Of a stretch of DNA of 32,132 bases, positions 27,818 through 32,132 are shown piece after piece. The notes under the pieces were generated by a model, which was not told the DNA's origin, ran no database searches, and was given only the letters and a program-made list of their open reading frames with translations. The position numbers and the translations under genes are program-made. How positions within the stretch are numbered: position 1 is the stretch's first letter; each line of letters starts with the position of its first letter. Origin of the DNA: Candidatus Levybacteria bacterium RIFCSPLOWO2_12_FULL_39_17 (GTDB lineage Bacteria > Patescibacteriota > Microgenomatia > Levybacterales > GWA1-39-11); the NCBI GenBank assembly GCA_001782675.1, contig MFPJ01000042.1, forward strand, positions 1-32,132. The letters are read 5' to 3'.

Positions 27818-28336
27818 ATGGTTAAAATTTCGATGATTGCGGCGATTGGCAAAAATAGAGAACTTGGGGAGGGGAATAAATTAATTTGGCATATTTCTTC
27901 CGATTTGAAAAGATTTAAACAATTAACGATGGGGCACCCGGTGATAATGGGGAGGAAAACTTTTGAATCGATTAATCGATTGCTTCCAAATCGAATAAAC
28001 ATTATTGTTACCAGGGATCCGGATTTCACTGTCGAGGGAGCAATAGTTGTAAATTCGGTAGAGGAGGCAATCGAAAAAGCAAGGAACACTGAAGATATCC
28101 GCCTTCGCCAAAGCTTCGGTGGGCAAGGCGAAATTTTTATAATCGGTGGGGCGCAGATTTATGCCTTGGGAATAAAGTTTGCGGACAAATTATATTTAAC
28201 AAAAATTGATGCTGAAGCGCCATCCGCCGACGCCTCCTTTCCCGACTATTCGGAATTTAAGAAAGTAGTCCGGAGGGAAGAAGGAGAAGAAAACGGATTA
28301 AAATATGAATTCGTAGAGCTGGCAAGAGAAGCTTAG
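27818..28336 (+). CDS. folA: Dihydrofolate reductase with small insertion
   Basis: MVKISMIAAIGKNRELGEGNKLIWHISSDLKRFKQLTMGHPVIMGRKTFESI...EIFIIGGAQIYALGIKFADKLYLTKI. Confidence 0.95.
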   Translation: MVKISMIAAIGKNRELGEGNKLIWHISSDLKRFKQLTMGHPVIMGRKTFESINRLLPNRINIIVTRDPDFTVEGAIVVNSVEEAIEKARNTEDIRLRQSFGGQGEIFIIGGAQIYALGIKFADKLYLTKIDAEAPSADASFPDYSEFKKVVRREEGEENGLKYEFVELAREA

Positions 28337-29601
28337 GATTTCTTATTCGAAGCTATTATATTCAGCCAGCCGCTTTTAAGAGGATCAAAAGGTTCTCTGA
28401 AAAGATAGTCCCAATGTTTTCCATCGAAAGAAGAGCCGAAAAATTTTATATCTTTAAACTTTTCATTCTCAAGTAAACTTTTCATTTTCTCCTGGTCGGT
28501 AAATGCCATCACGCTGTTTCTCGTCCCGGACCATTTCCATCTTTTTCCGTCTGAAACAAGAATAGCAAAAGTTTTCAAAATAGTTTTGTCATGAACAGGA
28601 GGGTCATAAAATTCGACAAAACAGTATTCTCTTATAGGTTCCTCGCGTGAATTTACAAAACTGAAGTTAAGGAGCCTTTTGTTAACCTTTAAAATTTTTT
28701 CAAAATTAGTATTTTGGAAAATCATGACGCCATCTTTTGACAAATAGCCCGAGGCTCTTTTTAATAAATGTCTATAATTTTTAGGATTGTGAGAGAATGT
28801 ATTTCCCAAAAAAAGAATGGCGTCAAAATTTGTATCTAAATCAAAAAGCAATTCTTCAGCATCTTTATGCCAGAAATGGACATTTCCGTAGTCTTTACTT
28901 GATAATGCCACCTTTCTCCTGTTTGCCTCCCTAATCATCGCGTTGCTTCTGTCTACTCCAATTACCGAGTATCCGTGCCTTGCCAATTCGATTGAATGGT
29001 CACCTGTTCCACACCCAACATCAAAAACCGTTTTAACATTGTGTTCCTTGAATACCCTTAATAGATCAGGCATTTCATATTTCAGTCGGTTTTCCCAATC
29101 AACCGTAGCATAATATGTTTTTGAGAGGAAGTCGTTATAATCTTCATTCTCTGTGAAAAGAAGTTTTTCTCCAATCAAACTCCTGTATACATCCCCTTTT
29201 GATATCATCCCCATCAATTTATTATCTTCATCAACCACAGGAAGTCTTCCAACATCTCTTGCTTCCATCAGGGATTTTGCTTTAAGAAGGGGAGTGTCCG
29301 GCTTGACCGTTACAGAAAATTTAGACATCAAAGTGCTCACAGGAAGAGACAATATTGTCATGGCCTTTTCTTCCATTTCTTCAAAATTAGACTCATGTAC
29401 GGAATCCTCAATAAATTCCTGAATAGTGGGGTAAAATTTTTTGAGGATATCGGATTCTGTTATAAAGCCTACAACTTTTTTTCCTTCACAAACAGGAACT
29501 CCGTTAATGTTTCTTCCGAAAATTATTAAAGCGGCTCGCTCAACCTTGTCATCAGGTTTTACAAAATCAACTTGTCTTGACATTACATCGCGTACTTTCA
29601 T
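28333..29601 (-). CDS. Tandem CBS-domain protein fused to class I SAM-dependent methyltransferase
   Basis: MKVRDVMSRQVDFVKPDDKVERAA...VVGFITESDIL and LMSKFSVTVKPDTPL...LMGMISKGDVYRSL (two CBS), then VFDVGCGTGDHSIELARHGYSVIGVDRS (motif I). Confidence 0.88.
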   Translation of the reverse strand: MKVRDVMSRQVDFVKPDDKVERAALIIFGRNINGVPVCEGKKVVGFITESDILKKFYPTIQEFIEDSVHESNFEEMEEKAMTILSLPVSTLMSKFSVTVKPDTPLLKAKSLMEARDVGRLPVVDEDNKLMGMISKGDVYRSLIGEKLLFTENEDYNDFLSKTYYATVDWENRLKYEMPDLLRVFKEHNVKTVFDVGCGTGDHSIELARHGYSVIGVDRSNAMIREANRRKVALSSKDYGNVHFWHKDAEELLFDLDTNFDAILFLGNTFSHNPKNYRHLLKRASGYLSKDGVMIFQNTNFEKILKVNKRLLNFSFVNSREEPIREYCFVEFYDPPVHDKTILKTFAILVSDGKRWKWSGTRNSVMAFTDQEKMKSLLENEKFKDIKFFGSSFDGKHWDYLFREPFDPLKSGWLNIIASNKKS

Positions 29602-29713
29602 GTTGCCTTTTTGTGTTCAGTTGCAACCTACTTTATCATTTAGGTAGAAAAATATCAAGGGGTGTGATATAATCCACAACGCCCCTTTTAAATAAGGAGG
29701 CTTTTTAGTAGAT

Positions 29714-30817
29714 ATGGCATCAGAACAATTCAAACCAGATAATCGAGGGGAGCAAGATACGCTTTCTTTTCCCGAAACTAAAGAAGAAGTTAAGGAAAGA
29801 GCATTCATGGTGCTTGATGCTTATGGAAAGCGAGCCGTTCCGGTGCTTCGGGACATGGTGAGAAAAGGGGAAGGGAGGCAAGTCATTGCTACTGTCCCAG
29901 GTAGGAAAGAAGACCGACAGCTTGGCATTGATGCCACCGGAGAGCATATGCTAACAGGCTTGGTGAGAGATCTTAATTTGCCCGCAGTTATTAGGGGTGA
30001 GCATAACGACTATAGGTCAGAAAATATGGATAGTTTAAAACCGGGAGGCCATTATGTAATCCTTCCAATAGACTCTTTTGATAATACTAGCCAGTATCAA
30101 AAAGATCTTGATACATCCCCCTACACTGTGGTTAGCGCCTTTTTTAACGGAGAAGAGGGAGAGCCCATAGGAGGCGTCGTCGGAGATATAAAGGATAACC
30201 GAGTTTATATGATAAATAGGCAGGGACATCCTGTTGTTTTGGATCTTGAAACCGGAGAAGAAAGGAGAATTTTTAAGTCAAATATTAGTGATATTAGAGA
30301 TCCGGATTTCACTCTCGCAACATATCTTGGCAGCAATGAGTATTCTCTTGAATTCTGGGTATGCTATAGACATTTAATTAGAGAAATGGATCCGAAAGGG
30401 ATTTTATATGCCGGAGGCGGAGCTTTTGTTCCGGCGCTCGTGGCAAGAGGAGCAGCAGTTGCTTACGTGATGTTTAATGAACCAAGGACAGAAACTGATG
30501 CCGGAGCGGGTCTGGCTTTATTGGCCGGTCTTGATGTGGTAACAGTTGATAGAGAAACTTATGAAATTACTCCCTATAGGTTTGATGTTTCGAAGCATGG
30601 CACTCGCGACCAATTGTTTATTATGTCTAACGAAAGGGCGACAACAGAAAAATTGGTGGAAGAACTACGAACCGGAGACCGGATAATCGCAGAGAGCGAA
30701 TGGCTTGCAAACTTTGGCAAAGCAGTCCTACGATTAAGACCTGATCTTGCAGGAGCTTTGGCTGAAGAAATAGGAAAACTTCCAGATTCACTATCAAATC
30801 CTCCTGTAGGGAACTAA
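29714..30817 (+). CDS. Divergent inositol-monophosphatase-superfamily-like protein
   Basis: IRGEHNDY, ILPIDSFDNTSQY (cf. DPIDGTxN), TVVSAFFNGEEGEPIGGVV, ETDAGAGLALLAGL (cf. WDxAAG). Confidence 0.5.
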   Translation: MASEQFKPDNRGEQDTLSFPETKEEVKERAFMVLDAYGKRAVPVLRDMVRKGEGRQVIATVPGRKEDRQLGIDATGEHMLTGLVRDLNLPAVIRGEHNDYRSENMDSLKPGGHYVILPIDSFDNTSQYQKDLDTSPYTVVSAFFNGEEGEPIGGVVGDIKDNRVYMINRQGHPVVLDLETGEERRIFKSNISDIRDPDFTLATYLGSNEYSLEFWVCYRHLIREMDPKGILYAGGGAFVPALVARGAAVAYVMFNEPRTETDAGAGLALLAGLDVVTVDRETYEITPYRFDVSKHGTRDQLFIMSNERATTEKLVEELRTGDRIIAESEWLANFGKAVLRLRPDLAGALAEEIGKLPDSLSNPPVGN

Positions 30818-30833
30818 GGGATGCCATTCAGCT

Positions 30834-32132
30834 TCATTCAGGGTAAAATGGGAATTTGGAGCAGAGGGATTTTACTTCGGCCGCAATTTTTACCAGTTTT
30901 TTGTTCTTATCAATTTCAAGCCGAACTTTCCTCATAAATTCCGCGCGTTCTTCTTTTTTTTCGGGAAGCTTATAATTTTTGACTTCTTCAATAACCATGT
31001 TTATCCATGTAGCTATTTTAACCATTTCTTTTTCTTTCATTCCCCGAGTTGTGATTGCCGGAGTTCCAAGACGGATACCCGAAGGGTAGAAGGGTGGCAT
31101 ATTGTCATTTAAAACCAGGTTTTTATTCACAACGATATTTGCCGCTTCCAAAGCATAAGCGGCGATCGCTCCGTTTACTCCTTTGTTTCTCAAATCTGCC
31201 AAAATTAAGTGGTTATCTGTGCCGCCACTCACAAGCTCGAATCCATACTTTGTTAACTCTTCCGCCAAAGCTTTGCAGTTTACAATAATCTGCTTTGCGT
31301 ATTGTTTGAAAGCCGGCTTTGAAGCCTCAAGAAGGGCAACGGCAATGGCCGCTGTTTGATTGTCATGCGGTCCCCCCTGCAGTCCGGGAATTATTGCGCT
31401 GTCTATTAATTTTGGCAAATCGGGATTTTTTGAAAGTCCTTTCTCAGTCACCATGATAAGCGCGCCGCGCGGGCCGCGTAAAGTTTTGTGGGTCGTGGTT
31501 GTTATAATGTGCGCGTAGGCAACAGGGTTCGGATGAACTTCCCCGACAATAAGACCTGTGATGTGAGAAATATCCGCCATGAGATACGCCCCCGATTTGT
31601 CTGCAATTTGCCCAAATCGTTTAAAATCTACAAGACGGGGATAAGCGGTAAAGCCGCAAACTATAATATCGGGCTTTTCGGCAACGGCAATTCTTTCGAT
31701 CTCTTCATAGTCTAATGATCCGTCTTTCCCAAGTTCGTAATTGATAGAATTAAAAAACTTGCCTGAAATATTGAGTTTCAAACCATGAGTTAAATGTCCT
31801 CCGGATGCAGCGGACAGTCCCATTATTTTGCCTTTCAAAGGCTCAAGAAGAGCAAAATAAACGGCAGTATTTGCCGGAGAACCGGACAATGCTTGAACAT
31901 TAACATAAGGAACTCCGAACAATTTTTTTGCTCGTTCTTCCGCTAATATCTCGACTTCATCAATGATTTTGTTTCCCTGATAATAACGCTTTTTAGGGTA
32001 ACCCTCGGAATATTTAACATTTAAAATAGAACCGAGAGCTTCAAGAACTGCAGGTGATGGATAGTTCTCGGATGGAATCATTTCAAGGACTTCCTTTAAT
32101 CTTTTTTCCTCAAGTCTTATTAATTCGTAAAT
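30834..32132 (-). CDS. glyA: Serine hydroxymethyltransferase, 5' end beyond window
   Basis: MIPSENYPSPAVLEALGSILNVKYSEGYPKKRYYQGN, TTTTHKTLRGPRGALI; frame stays open to 32132 (IYELIRLEEKRLKEVLE upstream of the ORF-track Met). Confidence 0.96.
   Translation of the reverse strand: MYELIRLEEKRLKEVLEMIPSENYPSPAVLEALGSILNVKYSEGYPKKRYYQGNKIIDEVEILAEERAKKLFGVPYVNVQALSGSPANTAVYFALLEPLKGKIMGLSAASGGHLTHGLKLNISGKFFNSINYELGKDGSLDYEEIERIAVAEKPDIIVCGFTAYPRLVDFKRFGQIADKSGAYLMADISHITGLIVGEVHPNPVAYAHIITTTTHKTLRGPRGALIMVTEKGLSKNPDLPKLIDSAIIPGLQGGPHDNQTAAIAVALLEASKPAFKQYAKQIIVNCKALAEELTKYGFELVSGGTDNHLILADLRNKGVNGAIAAYALEAANIVVNKNLVLNDNMPPFYPSGIRLGTPAITTRGMKEKEMVKIATWINMVIEEVKNYKLPEKKEERAEFMRKVRLEIDKNKKLVKIAAEVKSLCSKFPFYPE

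Overview
The window reads as a chromosomal segment of a streamlined bacterium, probably Patescibacteria/CPR and Microgenomates-like. That placement is inferred from divergent 16S rRNA, small anchored surface proteins and short intergenic repeats; no phylogeny was run. Recognisable content: a 3'-partial sortase; mreC, mreD and PBP2; dprA; a small beta-carbonic-anhydrase-like protein; an L10 leader with rplJ-rplL; rpmB (bL28); fmt-def; an O-antigen-ligase/TPR membrane protein; mreB; a solitary 16S rRNA gene with its own promoter, processing stem and an expanded V6; a WD40/PD40-like secreted protein; tRNA-Cys(GCA) and tRNA-Ile(GAT); a GIY-YIG protein; a cohesin-like protein beside a large dockerin-bearing protein; a RAYT/Y1 transposase flanked by REP-like palindromes; a deoxypyrimidine cluster (dcd, tmk, dcd-like, thyA, folA); a CBS-methyltransferase fusion; a divergent IMPase-like protein; and 5'-partial glyA. 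The observations I rate highest are: (1) the adjacent cohesin-like and dockerin genes, with an N-terminal anchor motif (LVxQxQDIRQxA) shared by two proteins; (2) the RAYT gene bracketed by GGCAAGGCC(C/G)GGCCTTGACA palindromes whose outer edge supplies a -35 box; (3) in-frame palindromic insertions in mreB, dprA, folA and def; (4) an unlinked 16S gene with compensatory changes in the 530 loop that mismatch the 515F and 806R primers; (5) an L10 leader whose terminator hairpin also hides the rplJ Shine-Dalgarno; (6) the CBS-methyltransferase fusion. Nothing was searched against databases.
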